Positions 22,875 to 35,385 are shown, counted from the stretch's first letter. The stretch: 64,000 nt of DNA from Panicum virgatum (GCF_016808335.1 NC_053141.1:18235756-18299755); one strand, 5' to 3'. The notes: generated by a model not told the origin, from the letters alone. Numbers and translations: made by a program.

Positions 22875-24299
22875 TGTTTTTTTTGTTTCCAACTTTATTT
22901 GTTTATTGTTGTTTACTTGCTATACACGTACCCAAGCTAGTAATCTACTATGTGTGGATTAGTCGCTATCAGTTAAACATTTATGAAACTAAGTAGCATG
23001 TTACGTAACACATAATTAACTATATATATAACCTACAAATATACGAGTATTATCATGATACTAGTATTTACAACTATACAAATGTATACCATGTCATGAT
23101 CCATCTATTAATAGTGTTTTGCTTACATCACCATGATGGCACCGGTAGTGGTTCATTAAATTAGCCACAGTAGAAAACTCTCCTCTGGAATTTTCGACAT
23201 CGTCATTAAGAAATCCTATGAGTTTCTCCATGACAACTAGGACCTATCCGCCAAGAGGACATCATCCTTCGTTCTCATTATCTACCATTTGGAAAATGTG
23301 AATATACAGATGTTGTCGCCAAAATTTGGGGGCGTACTAGGGGTAACGCGAGTTACTGGCAGGTGATCCGTCGCTGAAGTGGGATTCCTCCACCCTGATT
23401 TTACCTGGGCCGATAATTGTTTTTTTTTCATTCACGGGCCTCTGCTAGCCTGCTACCCGCACCAACCCCGCCGGCCCGACGGGGCTTCTGATTTGGGCCG
23501 CTGCCAGCCTTACCCGCACCAACCCCACCAGCCCGACGGGGCTTCTGATTTACGTCGATTGTGTTTGTTATCGTGAGATCAAAATAAAAGTGCGTACGCC
23601 GTCAAAAACAAATATATAAGTGCGTACACTGTGAAAGTTTTTTTTGTCTCTTCTGTCAATTTTCTTAGAAAAATGGAATGATGTTTAAACGTCCAACATA
23701 ATGATTCGAATTTTGAAGCCCATGTTTCTATTAGATCAATTAGTATGAGATCAGAAAACTCTGGTGTATCAATTACATAATAAATTTCTATTCTTAAACT
23801 TCAAGTTTAAATAAACATTAATCCTTGATGGTGCTTCTTCAACCTCGGAGACAATTTCTCTTCTTGCAGTTTGACCTTCCGAAGGAATTCCATATACGAA
23901 GCACTAAAATTTGGAATAGACATGTATCAAGAACTACATGGCTCCAAGATTCTGAATATAAACAAAGACAGTTGATGCAATCATGAAAAATGCATATGGT
24001 AAAAAACGAACGCGTTGAAAACAACAAGATGTTATAATAACTCACATATTTATTTGTTTCTAAAGCAAGAAATAACTTCGGGTCTTGCTTTGTTATGACT
24101 GTTGAAAACAATATGAAATATTTTCTCTCTCAATGATTGAATATCAGCCTGCAAAAAAATATATTAAAATTTTGATTCCTTTATACTAATTAAGTTTTAT
24201 TTTGAACTGAAAGCTATGCTACAGTTTAATTGAGACTAACCTTTGTGAAGTTTGCAACAGTGCTACCATCAAAAGTTTCCATGAAGCAAGTGACAAAAC
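22875..24299. other. AT-rich region, no supported gene
   Basis: Contains a 57-bp tandem duplication (23454-23556). On the minus strand, 23820-24130 holds two stretches with exon-like composition bounded by AG and GTGAGT signals; frames are broken and the product is not recognised, so it is at most a gene or transposase relic. Confidence 0.35.
23454..23556. repeat. 57-bp tandem duplication
   Basis: TACCCGCACCAACCCC starts at 23454 and 23511; the two copies continue alike through GCCCGACGGGGCTTCTGATT with two substitutions in the compared part. Confidence 0.8.
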
Positions 24300-25545
24300 T
24301 ACTATATGAGTTTTTGGAAACTTAAATGATTTGTTCCATATGAACAAATGCATAAATGTTGGCAGGGGAACGTTTAAGGAAAATTTGTTCCAATGGAACA
24401 AATTATTTGGAACAAAATTATATCGGGAACATAAACACCTATATGAACAAATACCTATATGTTGGCATGGAACGATTAAGGAAAATATGTTCTAATGGAC
24501 CAAATTATATGGAACAAAATATATGATGAACATAAACAGAAATCATTTGTTCCGAAGGAACAAAATCAAGAAACTGTATATGTTGCCAGGGAACAATTAA
24601 GGACAATAATGTTCCAAGGGGACAAAGTATTAGGAACAAAATATATCACACATAGCAAAGGAAACATTTAAAAATATATGAGCTTTCATAAACTTAAATG
24701 ATTTGTTCCATATGAACAAATGCATGAATGTTGGCATGGAACGTTTAAGAAAAATTTGTTCCAATGGAACAAAATTATATCGGGAACATAAATAGAAATC
24801 ATTTGTTCGGAAAAGGAAAAACATGAAAAAAACGTATATGTTGCTAGGGAATGAATAAGAAAATAATATTTCAAGGGTACAAATTATTAGGAATAAAATA
24901 TATCACACATAGAAATGGGAACACTTAAAATATTTGAGTTTATGGAAACTTAAATGGTTTTCCATATGAACAAATACTTATATGTTGGCAGGGAACAATT
25001 AATGAAAATATGTTCTAATGGACCAAATTATATGGAACAAAATATATCGAGAACATAAACAGAAATCATTTGTTCTGAAGGAACAAAATCAAGAAAATAT
25101 ATATGTTGCCAGGAAACAATTAAGGATAATAATGTCCCAAGGGGACAAAGTATTAGGAACAAAATATATCACACATAGCAAAGGAAACACTTAAAATATA
25201 GGAGTTTTTGGAAACTTAAATGATTTGTTCCATATGAACAAATGCATATATGACACTTAAAATATATGTTTGCAGGGACGATAAAGGAAAATATGTTCCA
25301 ATGGAACAAATAATCTAGAAAAAAATATATCGGGAACATAAAAAGAAATCATTTGTGCCCAAGGAATAAGATCAAGAAAATGTATATGTTGGTAGAGAAA
25401 AATTAAGAAAATAATGTTTCAAGGGGACAAATTATTAGGAATAAAATATACCAGACATAGCAAGGGGAACACTTAAAAATATATGAGTTTTTAGAAACTT
25501 AAATAATTTGTTCCATACGAACAAATGCTTATATGTTGGTAGAGA
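24300..25545. repeat. Palindrome-rich degenerate tandem array, unit about 260-285 bp
   Basis: The marker AAACTTAAATGATTTGTTCC, or a near copy, starts at about 24320, 24691, 24948, 25213 and 25497. Within units, short palindromes built on TTTGTTC...GAACAAA recur, e.g. TTTGTTCCAATGGAACAAA, TTTGTTCCATATGAACAAA and TTTGTTCCGAAGGAACAAA. The first interval (371 bp) holds an extra inner duplication. No coding capacity. Confidence 0.8.
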
Positions 25546-25972
25546 TGATGTTATAAAAATTATATGTTGGCTAATATATGTAATTGATAAAGCTCAGACT
25601 AGCCATTAAACATGAAAAAGATATATTACTATTGACATCTGAAGCTGCAGATCTAAAAGCAACTTACTGAACATCAAACTTACCGAATGAGCAACACTAA
25701 TTCTTACCTAGAAGTTACATGACATGGAGCATATTTCAATGGCATCGGAAAAAAACCAAACTAAAGAACAGGGATAAACCAAACTAAAAAAAATGCATGG
25801 CAACAGGAACAAATAAAAGAAAGTTTATACAAAATAAATAGAGCAAATCTTAATAGAACTAGCTATTGCTGTGTAAGAACAGTAACCACTATGTTAAAAA
25901 AAATAAAGCTAAATATGTGATAGAAATAGACATAAATAAAAATACTACCAAATTAAAAAGTACCTACGGGAC
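25546..25972. other. AT-rich DNA, nothing recognised
   Basis: Low-complexity AT-rich sequence after the tandem array, with A-rich runs around 25748-25960. No ORF, repeat unit or element end was identified. Confidence 0.4.
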
Positions 25973-27110
25973 TGAAAGAGCATCTAGGACTAACCACGAT
26001 TAAAGGACACCATTTTGGTGGATTGATTGACACCACGATTAAAGGACTAACCATCTTGTTGAGTATATGAGCATGAATTAATAATTATATCAGTAATATA
26101 TGTCAAGAAATGAATTAATGTTCAAGACTAAGGGCTCATACAACAAGATGTGTGCTATGCCATAATCAAGTGAGATGATATTGACAAGCAAAAGTTATTG
26201 TGTGGATTGAGACGTGTATTAATGATAACAAAGTACTCTCATACCCAAATAAAGCTTGTTGACAAGGACATAGCATTTCAAGAAGGGATTTGATTTTGAG
26301 AAATGGAGAAATCTATCAATTGAAGAAATAGTTTTTCATTCTAATGGCACAAGACAATGTGAGTTCAACAGGGCTCTTGTGAATAAATGGATGAGATCGA
26401 AAGGCGAGTTTCAAGAGGCTATGTAAGCGACAACTTGGCGTGAGTAAGGAAACCGATAATGATCAAGTCCAAAGAATTCTAAGAGACAAGGAGGATTTCA
26501 TATTGAAAGGTATCATTCATTAGAAAAGAAAAATGACTTGTGAATCAAAGTTGGATTTCATTGTTGATTTAAATGTGATACAAGCATATATAAAGCTCTA
26601 TGTGATGCAAGGATGAAGAGTTGGAATTCGGGAATGCGTTTCGAGGGACTAAGCTCGAAGAAGGGCAATTGGGTTGCGCCAAAGGACCAATGCTAGGGGG
26701 AAGAAATGCTCTTTGGATTCAACTTGAGGAATCTTTGTCATGTATGGTGTTCATATTGGCAAAGTATGAAATCTTTCTAGAATCATATTGTGAAGATGGT
26801 GATTTGAACTAGAAGTGGATTTCATTCAATGATAAAGGTTCAAATCACTAGCTCAAGGATGAGATGTGTTCAAATTAAAGAAGCAAAGATTGGATGCAAT
26901 CCTCAGTTTGAGTTTGATCGAAGCATGGCATGAGATACAAATGAGAAGCTCAAGGAGTTGAAATGTAATTTATCTTTGATTTTGAGTATAGGTATGCCGT
27001 ACTATAAAGAGGGATGCATCACAAGGATCTTTGGTTTAGTCTCAGTGCTCAAGTAACCTAAGAAAGTTGAGAGAGACACAAAAAGCCTCACGTGCATAAT
27101 TTGACCTGTC
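25973..27110 (+). repeat. LTR-like fragment, probably Copia
   Basis: Starts TGAAAGAGCATCTAGG, similar to the Copia B LTR start TGTAAGCATCTAGG. A phrase (ACCACGATTAAAGGAC) is duplicated at 25996 and 26033. A TATA-like ACTATAAAGAG lies at 27000. It is cut at 27110 by the Athila 1 LTR. No ORF of note. Confidence 0.4.
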
Positions 27111-27892
27111 TGCCAGGGCCTCACGTCATGAATAAAATCCGCAAGCGCACGGATACCGCTGTAGATTTCACCCAAGAGTATTCCAGGGTATCGTATCCAC
27201 TGAGGAAAGTGAGTACACTATCTACGGGTTCAGGCTCATCCAAGGACACACACGCTGGTGTGGAGAATATAGAAGAGAGGACTTTTTAGATCTAGAATCT
27301 ATGCCTAGAAGAAGATATCACGTCGCCGTTACTTCGAGCTACTGATTTCGACCGGCTTATACAAGCCGATAGCTCCAGTAATAGTGCTCTATCCAATATC
27401 CGAACGTGGAGGATTACTAGGGCTCGAATAGCGCTATCACCACCTGCCGGCTACCTCTACATACTGTGGGACTATCGGACAACTGAGTGATATAGTCCAG
27501 TCTAGACACCACGTCTACGCCTTTCCCTACTAACCTTAGCCCTAGCCAAGACTACCCTTTTCTATCCGGGGTCTTAAGCTAAGATCAAATACTAGTAGCT
27601 AAGCATACACATCAACTAATATAAGGCAGAAATGATAACTTGCGATCTAAACTCTAATTCTAAATAAACAAAGAAAGTCTCGAACACTTACAACCGAATA
27701 AGCATCCGTTGAGGTACAAGCGGAGAAGAGTGCCGACAATCCCGGCACTTCCCCGACTCCTATTCACTCTCCTCCTCTTCTTCTACACTTCCTAGACTAC
27801 CAAAGCATCTAGGATGAAGGCCTTGAGCTCTAAGGAAGGAAGGTGAGTTGAGTTTCGTAGTGTGTTGTGTGTGTTCATTTCTTCACCCCCCT

Positions 27893-28049
27893 CTATATTT
27901 ATAGGAGGGAGCCATGGCCGAGGAGGACGTCTTCTGCAGCTAATCCTTTGCAAACCGACCTAAGCATCCAATGGTGATCCTCCATGTGGCAGAGCTAAGT
28001 CGGTAGGGCCCACGAGCAACTCGGCCGACCAGGCTGGTCGGCCGACCTC
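27893..28049 (-). promoter_or_regulatory. Athila 1 LTR promoter: palindromes plus TATA box
   Basis: Minus-strand TATAAATATAG at 27893-27903. About 120-150 bp upstream in element sense lie CTCGGCCGACC and GGTCGGCCGACC (28026-28049), palindromic words containing GCCGAC. Confidence 0.65.
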
Positions 28050-28138
28050 CTAGTGGGCCCACTGACCTTCCCTTTTGGTCCATGGGTTCCTTCCTGGGAC
28101 CACTTGTCATTGGCACGGGGATCGGCTTCTGTTCAAAT

Positions 28139-29163
28139 TGCAAGCGGGGCGGGTTCTAAAACGAGCCTGCTAACCCACCCCGCAAAAACAAATCTCATGG
28201 CCGATGCGGCCCAGCTGCAATACTTTTGTGGGCTCAATGTTGGTCAGCCCGCGAACACCATGGACAAGAGAATGAAACCGCAAGACCCGCAAACGAACCG
28301 TAAAACCTAGGGGGCCGCCGCCACCACCAGTCACCGCAGTCCCCTCCGCCGCTCGGCGGCTGCCGCCACCATAGTCGCCACTATCCCCTCCACCGCTTCC
28401 GCCTTCCGGTGAGGGCCCAACGCCCTCCTACCTCGCCTACCTCCATATCCGCACGCGTGCCAGAGCGCCGTAGCTGTGTTCCTCCTCGCAGCCTACCACT
28501 CTGCCCAACGACGAGTGCCAGAACGCCACCACTGTGCTGCTCCGGCTCCCCCCCCACATTGGGAATGGTTCCTCATCCAGTCACCCTCAATGCATCTGAC
28601 GGGGAGGAGGAAGGCCTCCGACTCCCCCACATTGGGAAGGCACCTCGGCCTCCCCGTCGCCGCCATGCGCGAGGCTGGCGAGGCTACTGGCGGGGAGGAG
28701 GGAGAAGGCCACCATCAGGAAGCCCAATGACCTCCAGCAACACGGGGAGACTCGCTGAGCACCCGAAGGTCAGCCAGGAGCTCAGATGAATCTGGATTGA
28801 CCTGCTTTCTTCTATATGAATTCCATCTATAAGTTCCATCATTAATTTTATCTGAATTCTGAATTTTGAGCATCATGGTGGTGCTGTTCCATCATCTGGA
28901 GGTTCGCCGACTCGCTGGGGCAACCGATGGAGGTGGCAGATGGAGCATTCAAGTCTTGCTTTCTCATATTCATTTTTGAATGCTACTTGTATGCGATGGT
29001 GGCACCGTACCTTGCGGGCCTTGCGGGTTGTCGTGTACATGCCACTAAGCCCACCGGATGGAAGCAAGCAGCTTAATTACTTTGCAGACAGCCACAAACC
29101 CGCTTAATTACTTTGCGGCAAGCTTAGTGGGCAAGTGGACAGCCGCAACCCTCCCCACCTGCA
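28139..29163. mobile_element. Non-autonomous hAT-like element in the Athila 1 LTR
   Basis: Interrupts an LTR that reads on from 28138 to 29164. Ends are imperfect inverted repeats: TGCAAGCGGGGCGGGTT at the left and, reversed, TGCAGGTGGGGAGGGTT at the right (14 of 17 match). A subterminal 12-bp inverted repeat (GCGGGGCGGGTT / AACCCACCCCGC, one mismatch) lies at 28144-28183. The interior has a GC-rich block (28310-28790) unlike its surroundings, possibly captured gene sequence; no transposase frame. An 8-bp target duplication was not found, so the ends are approximate. Confidence 0.5.
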
Positions 29164-29434
29164 AGCCGAGTTTCTGTTATGTTGGTTTCCTGCTCTGGTG
29201 GGCCCTCTAATCCATATTCTGACACGTGTCGTGTTCTGATTTGCTGAAATGTTGTGTCTTGGATCTTACCACACCATTATTCTGCAAAATTAGCTAGAAA
29301 TCACCTGCACACATTCTAGAACATCATCTGTGGAATTCGTTAGTAAATAAGTCTATCCTAGCATTTATTCCATATTATGGTTCATTTTTGTGCAGGAGTT
29401 GACGGTCAAAATGGGTCGTTAGTGACCGTCAACA

Positions 29435-29567
29435 AGATCCCCCACACTTGGCCCTTTGCTCATCTCGAGTAAAGGTTAGGACTGAGGTGCCATGGCAACT
29501 TCTTGATAGAACATCCTGCACAAAAGTTATTCCATACCTTGCTCTTGCTTGTGAACTTGAATGTGTC
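29435..29567 (-). other. Athila 1 internal sequence next to the polypurine tract
   Basis: Includes GAGCAAAGGGCC and the polypurine tract, as at the Athila 2 3' end (58110-58136). It resumes at 31033 after the solo LTR. Confidence 0.6.
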
Positions 29568-31027
29568 TGTTGGCACTCCTTAAGTACCCCTTTTATCCCT
29601 TGTTTATCCTTGATAATGGCATGAATTTAATATCAAAATCACTAACCGTCCTAACCCCGGCCTAATTATTGGTCATTTTCACACTTGCACATATATTTTG
29701 GAGGAACTTCGTTTTTGCAGGTTTTTGGCCTATTTTGGAGCATGAAATGACGAGGCCCATGATCGAGCGCTAACACGGAGAAAGACGAAGGCCAAAGCCC
29801 AAAGAAAGGACCAAATCCCATGTTGATTCGAAGCCCATTCATGCACATCCATCCTCCAAGAGAGCCCAAAGGACCAAGCCTACGAAGATGAGATCAAGAT
29901 ACTTTGGGATTAAGCAAAGCAAATGAAGATTTAAGGAAGGATTCTCTATCCTATCCTTTCCTCGAAGATATCTCCAAGATAACGACGTCAAAAGGGGTGC
30001 AATCGTGAAGGACATAAACTCTAGAATATGTGAGGAGTCTGCACGCGAAAGGAGAACACAAGACAGCGAAGGAATGAGCCAGGCCGGCCGGCCTAGGCCC
30101 ATTGGGCCGGCCGGCCCAGCCCTTTTTTAGGTCGGTTCGACCTCCCCTTCGACCGGTGGCTTCCTCGGCTTATAAATAGCTCGCACCTTATTCAACTCGA
30201 AGGATCCATCCACCCAGAACTCGACGAAAACCTAGGGTCAAGACCGGAGGGAGACGACGGCCGCAGCGAGTCTTCGAATTTGTCTAGGAGATGGCTTAGG
30301 CCGACCCTAGCCACCGTGGCCTCCCTGCGTGGTTGTGCCATGGCGGAGTTCAAGAGCTAGTTGGATTCATCGATGGTGTGCACATGGCGGTGATGATCCA
30401 AACGAATATATTATGTGAGTAATGATAATCATGTCTTCCGAATCTATTAGCGATCATGTTCTCTCTTTCGATTTCGTTCTTCTCTTTGGGTTTGCTTCAT
30501 CTTAGATCTATTATCGAGATAGATCACTTAGCATGATCTTGTAGTCATGGTGGCTAGAGGTTCATGGCGGAACTACCAAAGGGGGTTCGACTTGCTTCAG
30601 GGTACTTTTGTCGAAAGGGGTGGTGTCGTGACAGGCCGTTGCCACTAAGTAGGTGGAGTATCGAGGGATCGGATTGGAGATTTTGAGTTTAAAGATGCTT
30701 TTGATTGAGATGCATGATTTATCCTCTCGTTAGCTTGAACTACAACTAGATGACGATAGGTCTAGTCATATCTTTGGTTTTGCTATGATTAAGCCTATGT
30801 TCATGGATGAGATCAACCTCTACATATCACTTATATTTATTAAAGGTTTACCCTTTATATGCAATCAATGCTTCATGTTAGGATAGATCCATTAGATTAG
30901 ATGGAAAACCTTAGGTAGTTCTTTGTCGATCCACGGATTGATAAACCTTGGGGGGATACTCTAAGGGAAAAGCTACACGAACCGTGCGCTTGCGGTATAC
31001 AAATCGGGGCGCTAAGGAGCGTCAACA
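29568..31027 (+). mobile_element. Solo LTR (Athila-like), duplication GTGTC
   Basis: 1,460 bp from TGTTGGCACTCC to GAGCGTCAACA, flanked on both sides by GTGTC (29563-29567 and 31028-31032). The ends form an extended imperfect inverted repeat (TGTTGNC-CTCCTTA). GGCCGGCCGGCC words at 30082-30117 and GGTCGGTTCGACC at 30130 precede TATAAATA at 30171. A solo LTR arises by recombination between the two LTRs of an element. No ORF. Confidence 0.85.
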
Positions 31028-31032
31028 GTGTC

Positions 31033-31802
31033 TACCATGATGTCTTGAGTTGTTGAAGAACGGAATGATCTTGGCTTCAAGTGTCATCCTGTCATGCTGC
31101 CAGACTTGGGGATTTTTGAAAGAATTATCACAAAAAAAGATGTTCATGGTCTTATTGTCTTCTATGGGTCTCTCAAAGTCACTCATAGCTTCTTACCAGA
31201 ACTTACCCCTATTCTACCTTACCGGCTTTGATGGTATATGTGGAGTTTTGACTGATAGGGTAGAAGGGCATCTGCTTGACTCAAATCTGTTGCAAGGTCC
31301 AAGATTGAATCCATAGGTTGATACTTATATTTACGAACTGATTAGGATAGTGCACAGATATTTACATGCTCTTTTTCATGTCTGACTTTATTTGCTGGGT
31401 CATGCTTCTTTGGTATGTCATCTTTTCTCTCTCTCTCTCTCTCTCCCCTTTTTTTTGGGTCATGCTTCTTTGGCATGCCATCTTTTCATCTCTCTTTCTC
31501 TTTTTTTAATACTATTCGCAGACAGTATTTAAGGAGCATCTGAGCATATAATCTTTAATCGAGAGCGTAAACAAAGTAAACCATGATGGGTCACAAAATT
31601 TGATCAAGCTCAACATGTACCCAAGAGACATATGCATAGGATTTCAAGTAGATACCATATGGCTTTGGTAGGACAGTATATAAAGAGGAAAGACCATAAA
31701 CTCAAATTTGTTTTTATAAATAAAATTCTCAGACTAGTCAACATGAGAGAGATAACAACTTTAAACCAGACATATCACGCTAGTCAACAACTAAGTATCA
31801 TG
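31033..31802 (-). other. Athila 1 3' UTR portion
   Basis: Non-coding. Holds two hairpin copies (31397-31480) and a (CT)n run at 31426-31444. Continues at 48281 beyond the Tekay solo LTR. Confidence 0.6.
31397..31480 (-). repeat. Tandem 3' UTR stem-loops of Athila 1
   Basis: Two copies, 60 bp apart, of GGGTCATGCTTCTTTGG (plus strand). On the minus strand these read CATGC-CAAAGAA-GCATG (31461-31477) and a copy with one mismatch (31401-31417). Each is followed by an A/G-rich run. The loop equals that in Athila 2. Confidence 0.75.
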
Positions 31803-33696
31803 GGGTCTATGGCAGAACTGCCAGAATTAATCCGGTTCAAGTGCGCTAACCATCACTATTATTACTAAAATGGTTAACACGCACTTCAAACGGAGAAATT
31901 TGACAGTCAGTCGGGTAAAATCCCAATAAAACCACTGAATTTCGGATCGAAACAACATACCTCACTCGAAGGTGAGCCCAGAGATTACAATAACCATAAA
32001 TTTTATAACACAAACTTCAATAGTAAAAGTTATTATAAACTGAGTTTGAGAATTCAAATGGGGTACCTCAGAAATTTAAAAGTAGATAAGTTCTTCAGAG
32101 TTTATAAACAGTGGAAAATAAAACAATATCTAGCGACGATGTATGACATCATGATGAAGTCCGTACATGATGTCAATCTCACCAAGCATTCCAAGAGTTG
32201 CCTGAAAATAATGTTAAAAGCAAGACTGAGTATACTAATACTCAGCAAGGCTGATCCGGATAAGGGTATATAACATAGCCCTTTAGCTAGACATGCAAGG
32301 TTTGTGAAGGCTCTGGAGTAGATCCTTAATTTCAAGTTTTAGCTTTCAGGTTCTAGTTTCATTAACCATTCTAGGTTTGCACCTAACTATACAAGCATGG
32401 TAGAGAAATTATTTGCATCCAACAAGATTGAGTATCATCTTTGTTCAACTTCTTACTCTATGTGGCAAAGAGATTAAGCAGTCTCAATATCCATGAAAGG
32501 CGGAACAGTTCGAACCGAATTTCAATCCTTGCAAGGTAAACCTAACACACACGCTTGGAGCACTGTGGAGTCACTCCAAAGCAACCGTTTGCCTTTCTTT
32601 CCGGTTCATGGGCAGAGCCACTCTCCTCGACTATAGGGCACCCACCTCGTCCCTCATAGTCGTAGTTGTAGTGCTACATTGTTTAATAGGGCACCAATCT
32701 CGTCCCACATCCATTTTATTTATCCTATCCCTAAGAGAGAGAGGAAGGTATGTCCACTTGCCGGGCCGATTGGTTACTAGGCTTGCCGCATACCATATTT
32801 ACGGCATGTGGCTAGTACTTTCAAACGCTTAATCTACACTACCACACACTGCGGCCTTAACAAGTTTATCAACACAGATGGATTTCCATATGAAGCTTGT
32901 ATCCAATCCGTCCATGATCCTTATAGTGATTGCAGAAAGTAAACAATCAACTCCTATAAGCTCACGAGTGACAGGCAATCACTCGAATTTTACCGGTCCT
33001 ATTAGCATAGCATCTAGTCGAACTCTGTTTCTAGTGTTCAAAAAATAGGTACCTAGAATTATGCATCTAAGGTTTTCATTCAACTCCAATAACTTAAATA
33101 CACAAGTAAATAAATTACATAATTTGAAAATAAAGGGGATTATGCACCGGGGCTTGCCTTTAATGATGTCTATAGAGTCAGTGGACTTTGGTTCTTCCGA
33201 ATCAGAGTTCGGAGCTTCAGTTAATTTCACAATGTTGGCCTAGACTTCATGCAGTTCACTCTCGGACTTCGAGTTTATGTTCAGGTCTTTGTTATCTTCC
33301 GTAACGTTGACTTGGGCTTCGGAAATATCCTTGTCTGGTTCCTAGAATAGTTCGTACGTTCCGTCGACTAGCTATATCATTTCTATATGCAATGCAGTAC
33401 TCGAAATTAGTGAAGTGCTTAAGTATAGCTTTCCTTCACTAAAAAATTATTATCCAATAAAGTAAACATTTAAGACTAGCTTAAAATTGTTACTTTACTG
33501 GGCAATCATTTATAGAGTAAAAGTAAACACAATATTCTTCATAAAATTACATGGAAAAGGGGTTTTTATTTTAAGAAAATAATCCATGAGAAAGATTTTT
33601 AAATATTTTCTTAAAGACACAACAAAACAAAAAAAATTGAAAGCATAAGCTAGAATTTATAAAAGGGTTTAGAAAATTTTTGTAAAGTTTGACATG

Positions 33697-35383
33697 TGTA
33701 AGCATCTAGGCCCTCAAGGTATGTTTCGGTGATTAATGACAACCATTATTGTGACTAATGAGTTTGTGCAGCTTAATAGATCATTATCGCTCATTTGGTC
33801 ATATGTCAAAAGAGGCCCCTCAATTTCTTTATTCAAAAAGGCGATCTCGGTATTCAACTCAATTATATGTCAAGACTAAGGATCTTTCTAGTCCTAAGTG
33901 TCATAAGGTTGAGAAGGACACTTAGGTTAGTATAGGTTTTATAGTTTTGTAGTGATCGCACTATTAAGAGGGGTTAAGGCTAAGTAACTTGAGCATGGAC
34001 ATGGTCATTTGAAAATGGATGCACACTATGGTCACTCAGGTTTCTAGAAGTTCAAATAAGTGGTTCTTAACTTATATCTCAAGAATATTTGGATTTCATT
34101 CAAGACTCAAATCAGAAAAGACAAAATCAGAAAAAGTCTATACACCGGTTTAACCGACGCTCTCAATTTTCTATACGTCGGTTAAACGAAGTCAGCAGAG
34201 TCTGGACAAATTCAATACACCGGTTAAACCGACGTGTTTGAATTTAACGTCGGTGCATTAGTCCAGAGTTGGTTTTTCCAGGGTATTTCAAGTTCTATAC
34301 ACCGGTTAAACCGATGATGTTTGAATCAAGACGTCGGTGCAATTGACCAGTGAGATGGTTTTTCAAAGGATTTCAGAACTTATACTCACCGGTTAAACCG
34401 ACGATAGGTTTGAGTTAACGTCGGTGCAGTTGTCCAGAGACTTGGTTTTTCAGTTGATCAGTGGACAACTACACTCACCGGTTAAACCGATGATACGTCG
34501 GTTAATCTGCCCAAGTTATAACGGCTAGTTTTCAGAAGGGGCAGTTTACATTCACCGATTAAACCGACGATGACTATTGGAGGGACGTCGGATTAACCGG
34601 CGCTACGCAGTTTTCTGGCAGCTTTTCTCCAACGGCTCTATTCGTGTGAGCTGCCTATATATACCCCTCCAATGGGTCATTTTGCTACTCTTGACACCAG
34701 GCAACATCCATACACTCATACTATAGTCAAGAGCCACCTTGAGCTTCATCATTCACATATTTGTTCATTCAATCAATCAAGAAGCAAGATTAAGGACTTG
34801 AGTAGAGAGAAGCTTGTGTGCATCCGTTCTTGGTGATTGGTTCTTGCTCAAGTGAAGGCCTTAGCTTGTTACTCTTGGTGATTGGCATCACCTAGGCGAT
34901 CTTGGTGATCGAGGTGTTTCTCACGGAGCTTGCCAAGGATTGTGGGAGCCCGGAGAAGAAGATTGTACGTGGCTTGATCTCCACCACGCCGGGATGGTGA
35001 ACGGAGACTCTTAGTGAGCGCCCTCGTCTCGGTGACTTGGGAGGTGACAAGACTCTTTGTGAGTGTCACAACGTGGATTAGGGGTGTGTGCCAACACATC
35101 GATACCACGGGAAAAAATCCGGTTGTCTCTTGTCCACTCTCTTTATTCAAGCATTTTCTTTCATGCAATTTATTCATGTGCTTGACTTAGAGATCATAAC
35201 TTAGCTCTACCTTGCTAGGCTTTACTCCTCTTTTTATCTCTCTTAGCTTGTGTAGGTAGCTTAGTTATCCGGTTGGTGAATTGGTGCCTTACTAGCATTG
35301 CATAGGTTAAGGTTGCTTTACTTTATTTTAAAAATTGAAAAAAGGCCCAATTCACCCCCCCTCTTGGTCCATCGATCCTTACA
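33697..35383 (+). repeat. 5' LTR of Copia B
   Basis: TGTAAGCATCTAGG...CCTTACA. U3 holds the CACCGGTTAAACCGACG array; TATATATA at 34655. The tail AATTCACCCCCCCTC is characteristic. Confidence 0.97.
34142..34662 (+). promoter_or_regulatory. Copia B LTR promoter: CACCGGTTAAACCGACG array plus TATA box
   Basis: CACCGGTTAAACCGACG or close variants at about 34144, 34221, 34301, 34387, 34478 and 34554, alternating with ACGTCGGT words. The core CGGTT-N-AACCG is a palindrome around one base. Many copies contain ACCGAC or GTCGGT, the core of the DRE/CRT element bound by DREB/CBF factors. TATATATA follows at 34655-34662. Confidence 0.75.
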
Positions 35384-35385
35384 AT

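Larger units (their letters stand above)
27111..29434 (-). repeat. 3' LTR of Athila 1, interrupted
   Basis: Minus strand starts TGTTGACGGTCACTAACG at 29434 after the polypurine tract AAGTGTGGGGGATCT (29435-29449). It ends near 27111 and parallels the Athila 3 LTR (reverse complement of 60290-61170) over much of R-U5, including the GCGGTATCC...GCGCTTGCG tail. A hAT-like element occupies 28139-29163. Confidence 0.75.

Noticed and set aside
23839..24111. Host gene on the minus strand
   Set aside because: Splice-like borders are present but frames are broken and no family is recognised; kept only as a remark.
24219..24874. Minus-strand frames with repeated MFHWNKFSLNVP-like text
   Set aside because: Translation of the palindromic tandem array, not protein coding.
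34144..34600. Regularly spaced palindromes resembling a CRISPR array
   Set aside because: Eukaryotic LTR U3; spacers are not unique-length inserts and both LTRs carry the same set.
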